DNA of 59,187 nucleotides, from NCBI GenBank assembly GCA_028278645.1, contig JANQDZ010000098.1, positions 1-59,187 on the forward strand, in the 5' to 3' direction. Under the pieces are notes generated by a model that was not told the DNA's origin, searched no databases, and worked only from the letters and a program-made list of their open reading frames with translations. The position numbers and the translations under genes were made by a program. Source of the DNA: Longimicrobiales bacterium. GTDB lineage: Bacteria; Gemmatimonadota; Gemmatimonadetes; Longimicrobiales; Gaopeijiaceae. Shown piece after piece: positions 32,976 to 41,687 of the stretch (position 1 is the stretch's first letter; each line of letters opens with the position of its first letter).

Positions 32976-34559
32976 ATGACCCTCGATTCAGCCCCTGGAA
33001 ACGACAAACGGATCAACGGCATGGAACCAGCGACAACGGAAGAGGGATCTGTGTCCACGGCTGAGGAATCCGATTCGAAGAAACACTTCAGAAAAGGTGG
33101 CGAGGAGAAGCCCGGTGAGTGGAAACGCACCGCCCTCATCCTCCTGGGTCTTGTCCTTTTCGCAATCGTCTACCTGAGCCCGACGCCCCCTGACGCCGTG
33201 TCACCCTTGGGTGAGACCTTCAGCCTCGACCGGAACGGGAAAGCGGCCTTGGCCCTCTTCTTCCTGGCGGCTACCTGGTGGGTGACGGAAGTGATCCCCA
33301 TCGGGGTCACCAGTATCACCATCGGAGTCGTCCAGGCCCTGTTCCTCATCCGGGACGCAGAGGACGCATTCACCGACTTCTTCGACCCGTCGGTGTGGTT
33401 CATCTTCGGGTCCCTGATGATCGGCATGGTTTTCACGAAGACCGGCCTGACGCGGCGCCTGGCGTACAAAATGTTGTACTTCGTGGGGGAAAAGACGAGC
33501 ATGATTTACCTCGGCTGTTTCCTCATGACGTCTGCGTTGACACTGATCATGGCCCACACGGCGGTTGCGGCCACCATCTATCCCTTGTTGGTGGCCGTTT
33601 ATGCGCTATACACCGACGAGACCACGCCCACGAAGTTCGGTAAGGGGCTGTTCATGGGCATGGCCTTTGTGGCTGGGGCCGGGAGTATCATCACCCTCCT
33701 CGGGGCCGCCCGGGGGGCCGTGGCCATCGGGTTCTACGCCGAGACCGTGGGAAGGACCATCGGCTTCTTCGAGCTCACCTGGTACATGTGGCCCGTTGGC
33801 CTGGTCATGACCCTTCTCCTCTGGGGTTTCTTCATGGTCTACTATCCCCCAGAGGAGAAGACGATTCCGGGACTGAGGGAAAGGGTGGCCCGCCTCAATA
33901 AAAGCCAGGGCCCCATCACCAAGGATGAGATCCTGGCCCTGGTTTTTGTTTTGGGTGCCATCGCGCTTCTCAGCGCCCGGTCCTTCGTGCCGTCGGACAA
34001 CCCGCTTGCCCTCATCGACAAGGGCGCCATCATCCTCGTCCCAACGATCCTCCTCTTCCTCTTCAAGGTCCTTTCTCTTGAGGAGTTGGAAGGGACCTCC
34101 TGGAACATCGTGTTCCTGTTCGGTGGAGCCATGAGCATCGGGCTGTGCCTGTGGGAAACTGGGGCGGCCAATTGGATGGCCATCCATTGGCTCACCCTCT
34201 TCGAAGGGGGTCACTGGCTCCTCTTCGTCATGGGGATGTCGGCGTTCGTATTGGTCATGACGAACCTCATCATGAACGTGGCTGCTATCGCAATCACGAT
34301 GCCGGTGGCGTTGGTTATGGCACCCTATTTGGGTGTGGCACCGGAAGTCATCCTGTTCGCTTCACTGGTGGTTGCCGGAATGCCTTTCTTGCTCCTCGTG
34401 GGCGCGGCCCCCAATGCCATCGCCTACGCCAGTGGTCAGTTCACCACCCAGGAGTTCTTCAAGGCCGGGATCCCGGCCAGCATCCTCCTGCTGGTCGTGC
34501 TGGCCATTTTTGTGTGGATCATCTGGCCGTTGATGGGGATGCCGGTGCTTACGGGGTAG
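32976..34559 (+). CDS. DASS/SLC13-family anion transporter
   Basis: Inner-membrane secondary transporter of 527 residues with about 11-12 membrane helices and a charged ~45-residue N-terminal extension. It belongs to the divalent-anion:sodium symporter family (sulfate, di- and tricarboxylates). The two hairpin regions are recognisable (TWWVTEVIPIGVTSI; PNAIAYASGQFTTQEFF), but the usual Ser-Asn-Thr motifs are replaced by MAHTAVAATIYPL and MTNLIMNVAAIAITMP. The substrate may therefore not be a standard dicarboxylate. It follows the CBS gene by 44 bases and is probably the transport end of the signalling cluster. The ATG at 32976 has a weak site; M16 is an alternative. Confidence 0.85.
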   Translation: MTLDSAPGNDKRINGMEPATTEEGSVSTAEESDSKKHFRKGGEEKPGEWKRTALILLGLVLFAIVYLSPTPPDAVSPLGETFSLDRNGKAALALFFLAATWWVTEVIPIGVTSITIGVVQALFLIRDAEDAFTDFFDPSVWFIFGSLMIGMVFTKTGLTRRLAYKMLYFVGEKTSMIYLGCFLMTSALTLIMAHTAVAATIYPLLVAVYALYTDETTPTKFGKGLFMGMAFVAGAGSIITLLGAARGAVAIGFYAETVGRTIGFFELTWYMWPVGLVMTLLLWGFFMVYYPPEEKTIPGLRERVARLNKSQGPITKDEILALVFVLGAIALLSARSFVPSDNPLALIDKGAIILVPTILLFLFKVLSLEELEGTSWNIVFLFGGAMSIGLCLWETGAANWMAIHWLTLFEGGHWLLFVMGMSAFVLVMTNLIMNVAAIAITMPVALVMAPYLGVAPEVILFASLVVAGMPFLLLVGAAPNAIAYASGQFTTQEFFKAGIPASILLLVVLAIFVWIIWPLMGMPVLTG

Positions 34560-34606
34560 CTCGCTCCGATGGTGGGCGCGCAGGAACCCGAACCTGAGAA
34601 AGGCGC

Positions 34607-35380
34607 ATGGTCACAAAGCTAGACCTGGCTCGTGAGTGGCTCCACCGGTATACCGGGATGGACATCGACAAGTACGGGGACTATGTCTTGCTCACGAACT
34701 TCGAGAATTACTTCATCAGGTTCGTGACAAGGTTCGACTGCGACGTCTACGGGGCTGGGCGACCCATGCAGGCCGCCACCAATTCCGACGGCCTTTCCAT
34801 GGTCAACTTCGGGATCGGATCCCCGAACGCAGCCACGATCATGGATCTCCTCACAATCAGGGAGCCGAAAGGGGTCCTATTTCTTGGGAAATGCGGAGGA
34901 CTGAAGCGCTCGACGGAGATCGGGCAGTTCATCCTTCCCATCGCCGCCATCCGGGGTGAGGGTACTTCCGACGACTACCTTCACCCCATGGTTCCCGCCC
35001 TTCCATCCTTCAAGCTCCACAAGTTCGTATCGGAAAAACTGGTCGAGCGGGATCTGGAATACCGGACAGGCGTGGTTTATACCACCAACAGACGTGTATG
35101 GGAGCACGACGACGAGTTCCGTGACCAACTCCGAAAGATGACGGCCATCGCCATCGATATGGAGACCGCCACGATCTTCGTGGCGGGGCACCGGAACCAG
35201 ATCGCCCGAGGTGCCCTCCTTCTGGTGTCCGATCTCCCCATGACCCCGGAAGGGGTGAAGACTGAAGAGAGTGACCGCCAGGTCACTCGGGAGTGGGCCG
35301 ACGTCCACCTGGAGCTGGGAATCACCTCTCTGTCCGAGATCGGGCAGAAGGGCGAGACCATCAAGCACTACCGGTACTGA
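34607..35380 (+). CDS. amn: AMP nucleosidase (short form)
   Basis: 257-residue phosphorylase-fold enzyme hydrolysing AMP to adenine and ribose 5-phosphate, cytoplasmic. Matches the catalytic half of E. coli Amn: VLLTNFENYFIRF, FGIGSPNAATIMDLL, FLGKCGGL, IRGEGTSDDYLHP, IDMETATIF and SDLPMTPEGVKT. The N-terminal regulatory domain of the ~480-residue enterobacterial enzyme is absent, as in other short homologues. GAGAAAGG precedes ATG 34607. It is 47 bases after the transporter and may be co-transcribed. Confidence 0.88.
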   Translation: MVTKLDLAREWLHRYTGMDIDKYGDYVLLTNFENYFIRFVTRFDCDVYGAGRPMQAATNSDGLSMVNFGIGSPNAATIMDLLTIREPKGVLFLGKCGGLKRSTEIGQFILPIAAIRGEGTSDDYLHPMVPALPSFKLHKFVSEKLVERDLEYRTGVVYTTNRRVWEHDDEFRDQLRKMTAIAIDMETATIFVAGHRNQIARGALLLVSDLPMTPEGVKTEESDRQVTREWADVHLELGITSLSEIGQKGETIKHYRY

Positions 35381-35402
35381 CCCCGAGGTGTGAGCCCGGG
35401 TC

Positions 35403-35858
35403 TCAGCCTCTCAGGACCTCCGGCTCCACGAGCTCAGCGAAGTCCCGGTAGGACATCCTGATGAGCTCTGTGTGGGTCCCCGCGTTGAAGGCGATCTCTT
35501 TGTCTTCGGTGAGAGATTCTTCCACCAGGGTCCGCATGTCGTAGAGGTTCCCAAAGGGCGGCATCGCCCCCACCTCACAGTCGGGGAACCGCCCTTTGAA
35601 CTCGTCTTCCGATGCAAGCTCGACCGTGTCGGCCCCCGTCTCTTCCCGGAGGTGGTTCATTCGGACCATCTCAGGCGCCGGGAGTACGACCATGGCCATG
35701 ACCCCGTCGAGCTTCACGACCACGGTTTTGGCGACCTCTTTCCCCGGAATATGGGCGGAAGCGGCTACTTCCTGAGCAGTGAAAGCGGGGGAGTGTTTGA
35801 TCGAGACGTAGCGGACCCGGCGTTTCTCCAGGTACTCCTGCAGCTTGGCGCAGGCCAT
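35403..35858 (-). CDS. YbaK/ProX-type aminoacyl-tRNA editing domain protein
   Basis: 151-residue stand-alone editing-domain protein related to YbaK/EbsC, which deacylate mischarged tRNA. Visible family segments: VRYVSIKHSPAFTAQEVAAS, GKEVAKTVVVKLDG, VLPAPEMVRMNHLRE, CEVGAMPPFGNLYDM, FNAGTHTELIRMSYRDF. AAGGAGG 5 bases upstream fixes ATG 35858; the longer frame to 35981 is not used. It is convergent with amn. Specificity cannot be told from sequence. Confidence 0.85.
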   Translation of the reverse strand: MACAKLQEYLEKRRVRYVSIKHSPAFTAQEVAASAHIPGKEVAKTVVVKLDGVMAMVVLPAPEMVRMNHLREETGADTVELASEDEFKGRFPDCEVGAMPPFGNLYDMRTLVEESLTEDKEIAFNAGTHTELIRMSYRDFAELVEPEVLRG

Positions 35859-36029
35859 GGCGGCCTCCTTTCTTGCAGAGGCGGGAGGGGAGAGAAGGGC
35901 CCCTGGGTCCCGCCATATATCTGCGCCGTCCTCCCGGGAAGGACGGATGATGCTCATAAGCTGATAGGGAGCTGACATCAAGATCGGGTTTTCTCCCGGA
36001 TCTCGAAAGGAGTTTCTTTGGGCGGGCCT

Positions 36030-37328
36030 TCAGAGGCCCGGATCGAGGCTTGCGGCTTGACCCGTGGCGGTGAGCTCCATGTCGAAGAAGACCGGGAAAA
36101 AAGCTTCCAGAGCCTCCGCTAGGGCTTCCGCGAACGCCTGGCGGTTCGCGTCGGTATCGCGGACTCCAGGGTAGTTACACTCGATTTGCACTCCACTTAC
36201 CGTACCGCCGTCTCTCGACCCGTGTCTTCCCGTGTTGTATCCGCCCGAAAAGAAGGGATCGCTCCCGGGGTTCGGTTGGTTCAGGCTGGGGACCGCCGGG
36301 AATCCGAGGCCTTCGAACAGGCTCCCCAAGCTGGACGGTCCGCGAATGAGGCTCGTGAAAGCGATCCCCGGTTTCTGTGCTAGCGCCCGAACGCTGCTTT
36401 TGTTGACGTAGGATTGCGCCGAGAGGTTCTGGTCGGTGTTGGCCAGATCGGAGGCGGAGAGCATGTACCCCAACTCAAGGCGGTCGATGGGATGGCCGTG
36501 TCCGTGGAGGTCGATATAAAAGCCCTCGCCGTAGGCTTCGGTTACCAGCCTTTCCGCCTCCTCGATATAGGTCTGGAATTCCCACCAGGCACGTTCGGAC
36601 TCCGGGTCTCCCTGAGCTGCCTCCACGATTTCGCGGTTGGGATCCAACTTGGTGCGGTGGAGTCTGGAGAGAATGACGTAGGGGTAGAACCCAGTCCGGG
36701 CCTTGACCGCATTCCGGATCTTCAGAGCCAGATCCAGAGTGTTCCGATCCTGAGCCATGGTGCCGTAGGTACGATCGGGGATCTCTGCGGGTCTCTGGTC
36801 CCCGCCGTGAGGTGCGCTAACGACCAACGGTAATTCCCCAGGGAGGTATTCAGTATATCCGTTCCGGCCCAAATAACTCTCGCCAGGGAGTGCCTCAATA
36901 GTGTGAGCCTCGAAAACCACTGAGAGGCCCCCGACACTGGCCGTGAGGCGTTGGGTCGTCCCCGGGACAATGCCCAGAAGCCAAGGGATCCGGACCTGGC
37001 CCTGGGCGTTGGTGGTGCGACGGGAGACAAGGGCGGTCCCTCCTCCTCCGGAAACCTGGAAGGAGACTGCTTCCCCGGAAATCGGTTTCCCGTTCTGGTC
37101 CAGCACTTCCACGGTCGGTCCAGCTGGGAGGACGGTTCCGGCCGGTGCCTGGAGGCCTATTCCCTCCACCGCATTAAGGGTGGTGACGGCCCTCCGAAGG
37201 TCCGTGGGTCCCGATGAATCTCCGCAAGCACCGAAGCTTGTGACTGCGAGGAGGAGGCCGCAGGCCACGCTGGCCCGAGAAGGTTTTATGTCGCGGAGCT
37301 TTCTGGTGCCATCGATTAAAAGAGTCAT
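36030..37328 (-). CDS. Ig-like domain + N-formylglutamate-amidohydrolase-like lipoprotein
   Basis: 432-residue predicted lipoprotein (signal GLLLAVTSFGACGDSSG). Residues ~45-145 look like an invasin-type bacterial Ig domain (GPTVEVLDQNGKPISGEAVS, then TNAQGQVRIPWLLG). The C-terminal ~280 residues match the N-formylglutamate amidohydrolase/zinc-peptidase-like fold: LPLVVSAPHGGDQRPAEI, LSRLHRTKLDPNRE, YIDLHGHGHPIDRLELGY and VQIECNYPGVRD, with candidate metal ligands His (PHGG), Glu and His (DLHGHGH). Being external, it is probably a surface amidase or peptidase rather than a histidine-catabolism enzyme. ATG 37328 is favoured over a TTG two codons upstream; the ribosome site is unclear. Confidence 0.72.
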   Translation of the reverse strand: MTLLIDGTRKLRDIKPSRASVACGLLLAVTSFGACGDSSGPTDLRRAVTTLNAVEGIGLQAPAGTVLPAGPTVEVLDQNGKPISGEAVSFQVSGGGGTALVSRRTTNAQGQVRIPWLLGIVPGTTQRLTASVGGLSVVFEAHTIEALPGESYLGRNGYTEYLPGELPLVVSAPHGGDQRPAEIPDRTYGTMAQDRNTLDLALKIRNAVKARTGFYPYVILSRLHRTKLDPNREIVEAAQGDPESERAWWEFQTYIEEAERLVTEAYGEGFYIDLHGHGHPIDRLELGYMLSASDLANTDQNLSAQSYVNKSSVRALAQKPGIAFTSLIRGPSSLGSLFEGLGFPAVPSLNQPNPGSDPFFSGGYNTGRHGSRDGGTVSGVQIECNYPGVRDTDANRQAFAEALAEALEAFFPVFFDMELTATGQAASLDPGL

Positions 37329-37520
37329 GAGCAAAAGCTAGAATCGTATCAGGGGTTTTGCCAGGAATTCTCAGGAACTCCGGGGTCCTGGAGGGGGGAA
37401 GGACCTCCACACCTGGGAAGGGGTTCTCTCAAATGCGGTGCCGCCGGATTTTGCCGCCTCCAGCCGTACCCCTATTTTACGGGAGACCGTCCTCCTCCCT
37501 CCCCACCAAGGAGATAAGAA

Positions 37521-38033
37521 ATGGCCCAAGGCGATTTAGTGCAGCGAATGCTCGGTGCGGCCACTTTAAACATCGACACCTACGAGGAGGTTGAAGCCGA
37601 CGAAACCGCTACGATGCAGGCTGCTGCGGTTGTAGCCATGGTGGCGGTTGCGTCCACAATCGGGGGAATGGGGGGTGAGGAAACCTCTTTATTCTTCGCT
37701 CCCGTCGCCCAGATACTCGGATGGTTGATCTGGGCCGGCGTGACCTACCTCATCGGCGCCAAAATCTTTGGAGGCACCGCGACATGGGGTGAGCTCCTCC
37801 GAACCCTCGGATTCGCCCAATCACCTGGGGTTCTTTACCTCGCGGCGGTCCTCCCCGTCGTCGGTGGGCTCATCAGGCTTGTTGTGCCGTTCTGGATGTT
37901 GTGGGCCGGGATCGTGGCCATCCGACAGGCCCTGGATTTCAGCACGGGTAAGGCGATCCTGACGGCAATCGTGGGTTGGCTGGCCATGGCCATTCCGGCG
38001 GCCATCCTGGGGGGGCTCATAGCCTTTGGGTAG
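37521..38033 (+). CDS. Yip1-domain inner-membrane protein
   Basis: 170 residues with about five hydrophobic segments (AAAVVAMVAVASTIGG, VAQILGWLIWAGVTYLIG, GVLYLAAVLPVVGGLIRLV, FWMLWAGIVAIRQAL, AILTAIVGWLAMAIPAAILGG) and the FGGTATWGELLRTLGFAQSP motif typical of bacterial Yip1/DUF1282 proteins. Function unknown. An AAGGAG site precedes ATG 37521. It lies 18 bases upstream of fdhD. Confidence 0.75.
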   Translation: MAQGDLVQRMLGAATLNIDTYEEVEADETATMQAAAVVAMVAVASTIGGMGGEETSLFFAPVAQILGWLIWAGVTYLIGAKIFGGTATWGELLRTLGFAQSPGVLYLAAVLPVVGGLIRLVVPFWMLWAGIVAIRQALDFSTGKAILTAIVGWLAMAIPAAILGGLIAFG

Positions 38034-38051
38034 TCACCGCTTCAGGTTGGG

Positions 38052-38933
38052 TTGGGAGGTAGGCTTCTGATATCCCCGAAGCGTGGAACACAGGGACTGA
38101 AACTCCAGCGCCTCGAGCCGGGCCGAAGGAAGGTCCGAAGTGACCAGGTGGCGGTAGAGGAACCCCTGGAGATTCGAATCGAATACCACGAGTCCGGTTC
38201 CTGGAAAACCCGGAGTGTATCGGTCACGATGAGGACCCCGGGGTCCGACTTCGAGTTGGCGGCGGGTTTCTTGTTCACCGAGAACATCCTTGGGTCCCGA
38301 AACCAGGTCCGGGAGATCTCCTACTGCCAGGGCGAAGGACTCCAAGAGTACAACGTTCTCTCGGTCCGCCTTCGGGAAGAAGTCACCTTTGATCCGGGCC
38401 TTCTCACCCGGAACTTCTACATGTCCTCCAGCTGTGGCGTGTGTGGGAAAGCGTCCATCGAAGCCGTGGAGGTCCGAGGGTGCCAGCCCCTTCCTGCCGG
38501 ATCCTTTCAACTGGCGGCCCCTGTTCTGTCGGGGCTCCCGGACCTCCTTCTGGCAGGTCAGGCGGGGTTTCAGAGAACGGGTGGCCTCCACGCTGCGGGG
38601 GTTTTTGACGCGGCTGGAGAGCCAGAGTCGATCAGGGAAGACGTTGGTCGCCACAACGCCGTGGACAAGGTGATCGGAACGGGGTTCCTGAACGGGGACC
38701 TACCCTGGCATGAGCGGGCTTTGGTCGTGAGCGGGCGCACGTCGTTTGAAATCATCCAAAAGGCCGTGGCTGCGGGGATCCCGCTTGTCGTGGCTGTCGG
38801 GGCTCCCTCCAGCTTGGCCGTGGACCTCGCCCGAAGATTTAACATGACCCTGGTAGGGTTCGCCCGCCCGGGTGGCTTTAACCTCTACTCGGGAGAGGAG
38901 CGGATTCTGGATTGGGAGGCCCCAAGCCTTTGA
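38052..38933 (+). CDS. fdhD: Formate dehydrogenase sulfurtransferase FdhD
   Basis: 293-residue sulfur carrier that passes sulfur from a cysteine desulfurase to the Mo-bis-PGD cofactor of formate dehydrogenase. The essential CxxC is in SSSCGVCGKAS. Other signatures: VAVEEPLEIRIEY, MRTPGSDFELAAGFLFTENI, GGLHAAGVFD, REDVGRHNAVDKVIG, VVSGRTSFEIIQKAVAAGIP. The start is uncertain: TTG 38052 gives a complete N-terminus, but no ATG exists before the conserved EEPLEI and the ribosome site is poor. It overlaps mobA as TGATG. It presumably matures both FDHs at 12.7-26.5 kb. Confidence 0.9.
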   Translation: MGGRLLISPKRGTQGLKLQRLEPGRRKVRSDQVAVEEPLEIRIEYHESGSWKTRSVSVTMRTPGSDFELAAGFLFTENILGSRNQVREISYCQGEGLQEYNVLSVRLREEVTFDPGLLTRNFYMSSSCGVCGKASIEAVEVRGCQPLPAGSFQLAAPVLSGLPDLLLAGQAGFQRTGGLHAAGVFDAAGEPESIREDVGRHNAVDKVIGTGFLNGDLPWHERALVVSGRTSFEIIQKAVAAGIPLVVAVGAPSSLAVDLARRFNMTLVGFARPGGFNLYSGEERILDWEAPSL

Positions 38934-39607
38934 TGGCAGACGGATCGCGGTCTGCGGCGCCAGGAATCCCGTTGCCTCTGGGCGTTGTCCTGGCGGGAGG
39001 AGCAAGCAGACGTTTCGGGTCCGAGAAGTCTCTGTTTCCCCTGGCCGGACGTCCCATGGCCGCTTGGGTCCTGGATGCCCTGAGGCCGTGGACCTCGGGC
39101 CAGGTCCTGATCACACCGAGCACCGCAGCACCAGAAACCTTGGGTGTCCCCGGCCGGCCCGATCTCGTTCCGGGGTTGGGTCCGATAGGAGGTCTTGAAA
39201 CCGCTCTCGCTTGGGCTGAGGAGCTGGGCCACCCAAGGATCCTCCTTCTCGCCTGCGATCTCCCCCTCCTGACCTCGGACCTCGTTGGACGGCTCCTGCG
39301 CGAATGGCCCCCCGGAGTTCACGCTGTTGTACCCGAGAGCCCCGGCCCCCTTGGATACGAACCTCTGTGCGCCGGCTTCGAGGTTGCCGGGAGACCTGTT
39401 CTCGAGAAGGTGATCGATAAGGGAGGGCGTTCGATGGAAAGGGGGCTCGAGGCCCTGGGCTTCCATCGAATTCCCATGGAGCGGATGGGGACGAAGGAGG
39501 AGCTGGAAAGGGCCTTCACGAATGTGAACCATGCGGAGGGGATGGCCGAGGTGGAGCGCCTCCTCCAGACAGGAGCGCCTGCTCGGAATGGGGGCGGAGA
39601 CAGGTGA
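38933..39607 (+). CDS. mobA: Molybdenum cofactor guanylyltransferase
   Basis: 224-residue cytoplasmic enzyme attaching GMP to molybdopterin to form (bis-)MGD. GTP-binding signature LAGGASRRFGSEKSLFPLAG, the acidic metal motif LLACDLPLLTSDLV, and VNHAEGMAEVERLL at the C-terminus. ATG 38933 shares one base with the fdhD stop, and its own stop overlaps mobB (GTGA), so fdhD-mobA-mobB are translationally linked. This fits supply of bis-MGD to the formate dehydrogenases. Confidence 0.9.
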   Translation: MADGSRSAAPGIPLPLGVVLAGGASRRFGSEKSLFPLAGRPMAAWVLDALRPWTSGQVLITPSTAAPETLGVPGRPDLVPGLGPIGGLETALAWAEELGHPRILLLACDLPLLTSDLVGRLLREWPPGVHAVVPESPGPLGYEPLCAGFEVAGRPVLEKVIDKGGRSMERGLEALGFHRIPMERMGTKEELERAFTNVNHAEGMAEVERLLQTGAPARNGGGDR

Positions 39608-40164
39608 CCTCTGCCAATCCACCGATCGTTTGCATCAATGGTCGGAAGAATTCCGGGAAGACCGAACTGACGGTGGCCCTTGGGGCGGAACTGAATCGCC
39701 GAGGGTTCCGTGTCATGACTGTAAAACACGGGCACGGCTTCCAGATCGACCAACCCGGAAAAGACTCCTGGAGGCACAGGCACGAAGGAGGTGCCGCCCG
39801 AACAGTGTTGGCTAGCCCTGGCCTTTTCGCGGTTGTGGGGTCGTGGCCGAGCGAGGAACTCTCCCTATCGGAGTTGGTGGGCCGGTTCCTTTCCGATGCC
39901 GACATTGTCCTGGCCGAAGGATTCAAAGAATCACCGGAGCCAAAGGTGGAGATCGTGAGGGGAGGGCCCGGGTCGATCCCGACTTCCGGCTCCGATCCGG
40001 GGCGGACCGAGACCACTATAGCTCTCGTGACCGACCGGGATGCCGCTCGGGTACCAATCCCGGTCTTTGACCTTCGTGACCCGGGATACGTTGCCGGGTT
40101 GACTGATCTACTGGTGGCACGGTTCCTCGAAACCTCCCCCGGGCGTGACGGCGGCCCGGTATGA
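39604..40164 (+). CDS. mobB: Molybdopterin-guanine dinucleotide biosynthesis adaptor MobB
   Basis: 186-residue P-loop GTPase assisting MobA. Walker A INGRKNSGKTELTVAL, followed by MTVKHGHGFQID and the family stretch HRHEGGAARTVLASP; LSDADIVLAEGFKESPEPKVEI is the conserved SDxxLxEGfK segment. GTG 39604 overlaps the mobA stop by 4 bases. Confidence 0.88.
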   Translation: MTSANPPIVCINGRKNSGKTELTVALGAELNRRGFRVMTVKHGHGFQIDQPGKDSWRHRHEGGAARTVLASPGLFAVVGSWPSEELSLSELVGRFLSDADIVLAEGFKESPEPKVEIVRGGPGSIPTSGSDPGRTETTIALVTDRDAARVPIPVFDLRDPGYVAGLTDLLVARFLETSPGRDGGPV

Positions 40165-40221
40165 CGGATGGGGCCAGGGATCAGGCGGAGGAGTGTACGG
40201 CATGACGGCGGAGTCAACGGC

Positions 40222-41334
40222 ATGACGGAGCGGGAGCTTCCAAAAGGCAGGTTGTATTCCCTCGACGCTTTTCGGGGTTTGACCATCGCCGGGATGATCC
40301 TGGTGAACAACCCGGGAAGCTGGAGCCACGTCTATGCCCCTCTGCGGCACGCCGAGTGGCACGGGTGCACGCCGACGGACCTGATCTTTCCCTTCTTCTT
40401 GTTCATCGTCGGGGTAGCGGTACCCTTTTCCTTCGGGAAGCGACTTGAAAGGGGTGACTCCAGGGGCCGAATGGTCCTACACGTAACCCGCCGGGCCGCG
40501 ATTCTCTTTGCTTTGGGCCTTCTCATGCGTGCCGTTCCCCATTTCGATTTCGCGACTCTTCGGATCATGGGGGTCCTGCAACGGATCGGGCTCGTCTACC
40601 TGGTCGCCGCCCCTGCATACCTCTTCCTCGGTGTCCGTGGAAGAGGGGGGCTGACTGCCGGCTTGTTGCTGGGGTATTGGGCTCTCATGGCGCTGGTCCC
40701 GGTTCCAGGGTACGGAGCCGGGGACCTCTCCCCGGACGGGAACCTGGCAGCCTACCTGGACCGGCTGATCATGCCGAATCGACTCTGGGCAGGCACCTGG
40801 GACCCTGAGGGGCTCCTCAGCACGCTCCCGGCCATCGCCACCACCTTGCTGGGCATCTTCACCGGGGAATGGCTCAGGTCTGATGGGTCCTACGGTCGGA
40901 AGCTGAGTGGCCTCCTGCTAACCGGCGTTCTGCTCATCGTGTTGGGGCTGATCTGGGGCGCGGCTTTCCCCGTCAACAAAGCCCTCTGGACCAGTTCTTA
41001 CGTCCTGTACACAGCCGGCGCCGGACTCCTCTTGCTCGGGTTTTTCTACTGGGTCATGGAGATGTTGGGCTACACCGCATGGGCAAGGCCCCTTGTCATC
41101 TACGGCATGAACGCCATCGCCGTGTTTGTCGCCTCGGGGATGGTGGCGAAGCAAATCGGCTTGATCCGGGTAGGATCGGAAGGGCAGTCCATGAAGGCCT
41201 GGATCTATGAGGCCCTATTTGCCTCCTGGGCTGGCCCGTTGAACGGATCGCTTGCCTTTGCTCTGTCGTACGTCCTGGCATGGCTGGCGATCATGTGGAT
41301 CCTCTACCGAAGAAGGATCTTCATCAAGATCTGA
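40222..41334 (+). CDS. HGSNAT/DUF5009-like acyltransferase-family membrane protein
   Basis: 370-residue inner-membrane protein with about 11 helices. It starts with the family signature LYSLDAFRGLTIAGMILVNN, then HAEWHGCTPTDLIFPFFLF and RRAAILFALGLLMR, as in heparan-alpha-glucosaminide N-acetyltransferase-like bacterial proteins, thought to transfer acyl groups across the membrane to sugars. The substrate here is unknown. ATG 40222 has GGCGGAG upstream; the leader holds two near-copies of ACGGCATGACGG, so a start slightly upstream at 40202 in another frame is a decoy. The stop codon's last base is the first base of the MITE-like element. Confidence 0.8.
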   Translation: MTERELPKGRLYSLDAFRGLTIAGMILVNNPGSWSHVYAPLRHAEWHGCTPTDLIFPFFLFIVGVAVPFSFGKRLERGDSRGRMVLHVTRRAAILFALGLLMRAVPHFDFATLRIMGVLQRIGLVYLVAAPAYLFLGVRGRGGLTAGLLLGYWALMALVPVPGYGAGDLSPDGNLAAYLDRLIMPNRLWAGTWDPEGLLSTLPAIATTLLGIFTGEWLRSDGSYGRKLSGLLLTGVLLIVLGLIWGAAFPVNKALWTSSYVLYTAGAGLLLLGFFYWVMEMLGYTAWARPLVIYGMNAIAVFVASGMVAKQIGLIRVGSEGQSMKAWIYEALFASWAGPLNGSLAFALSYVLAWLAIMWILYRRRIFIKI

Positions 41335-41682
41335 AAGGGTGATGCGAAAAGGGGGTGCGGCCCCGCACGACCACTGCTTCGCAGTGGTGCCCGGCTTGCG
41401 GATGCTAGACAAGGAAGGACGACGAATGCGATGCTGAAGTATCGGGGAGGAGTTCTGACGCGGTATAGCGCCGCAACCTCCCCATGCCCTTCGGGTTACG
41501 ACGGCACGGGGCCGGGCACCGCGCGGAGCGTGGTCTCATCGTTGAGACTTCTCGACGTAGCGCATGGCTATGCGATGACCTCGCTTCACTCGGTCGTCTC
41601 GCAAGCTCGGCTCGAAGCCCCGCCTCGCATATGGCCCCGTGGCGTTCGTAACGTGGCTCGCCCCCTTTTCGCAACACCCTTT
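41334..41682. mobile_element. MITE-like element with terminal inverted repeats
   Basis: A 349-bp gene-free stretch bounded by 22-bp terminal inverted repeats, 41334-41355 and 41661-41682, matching at 21 positions (core GCGAAAAGGGGG). Inside are many hairpins: ACCACTG/CAGTGGT around 41370-41388, GGGGAGG/CCTCCCC (41444-41450 with 41477-41483), GTCTCA/TGAGAC (41533-41548) and CGCAT/ATGCG near 41560-41574. It fills the gap between the stop of one gene and the ATG of the next almost exactly. I find no transposase and no clear target-site duplication, so a non-autonomous element or a structured repeat are both possible. Confidence 0.5.
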
Positions 41683-41687
41683 TCGCC

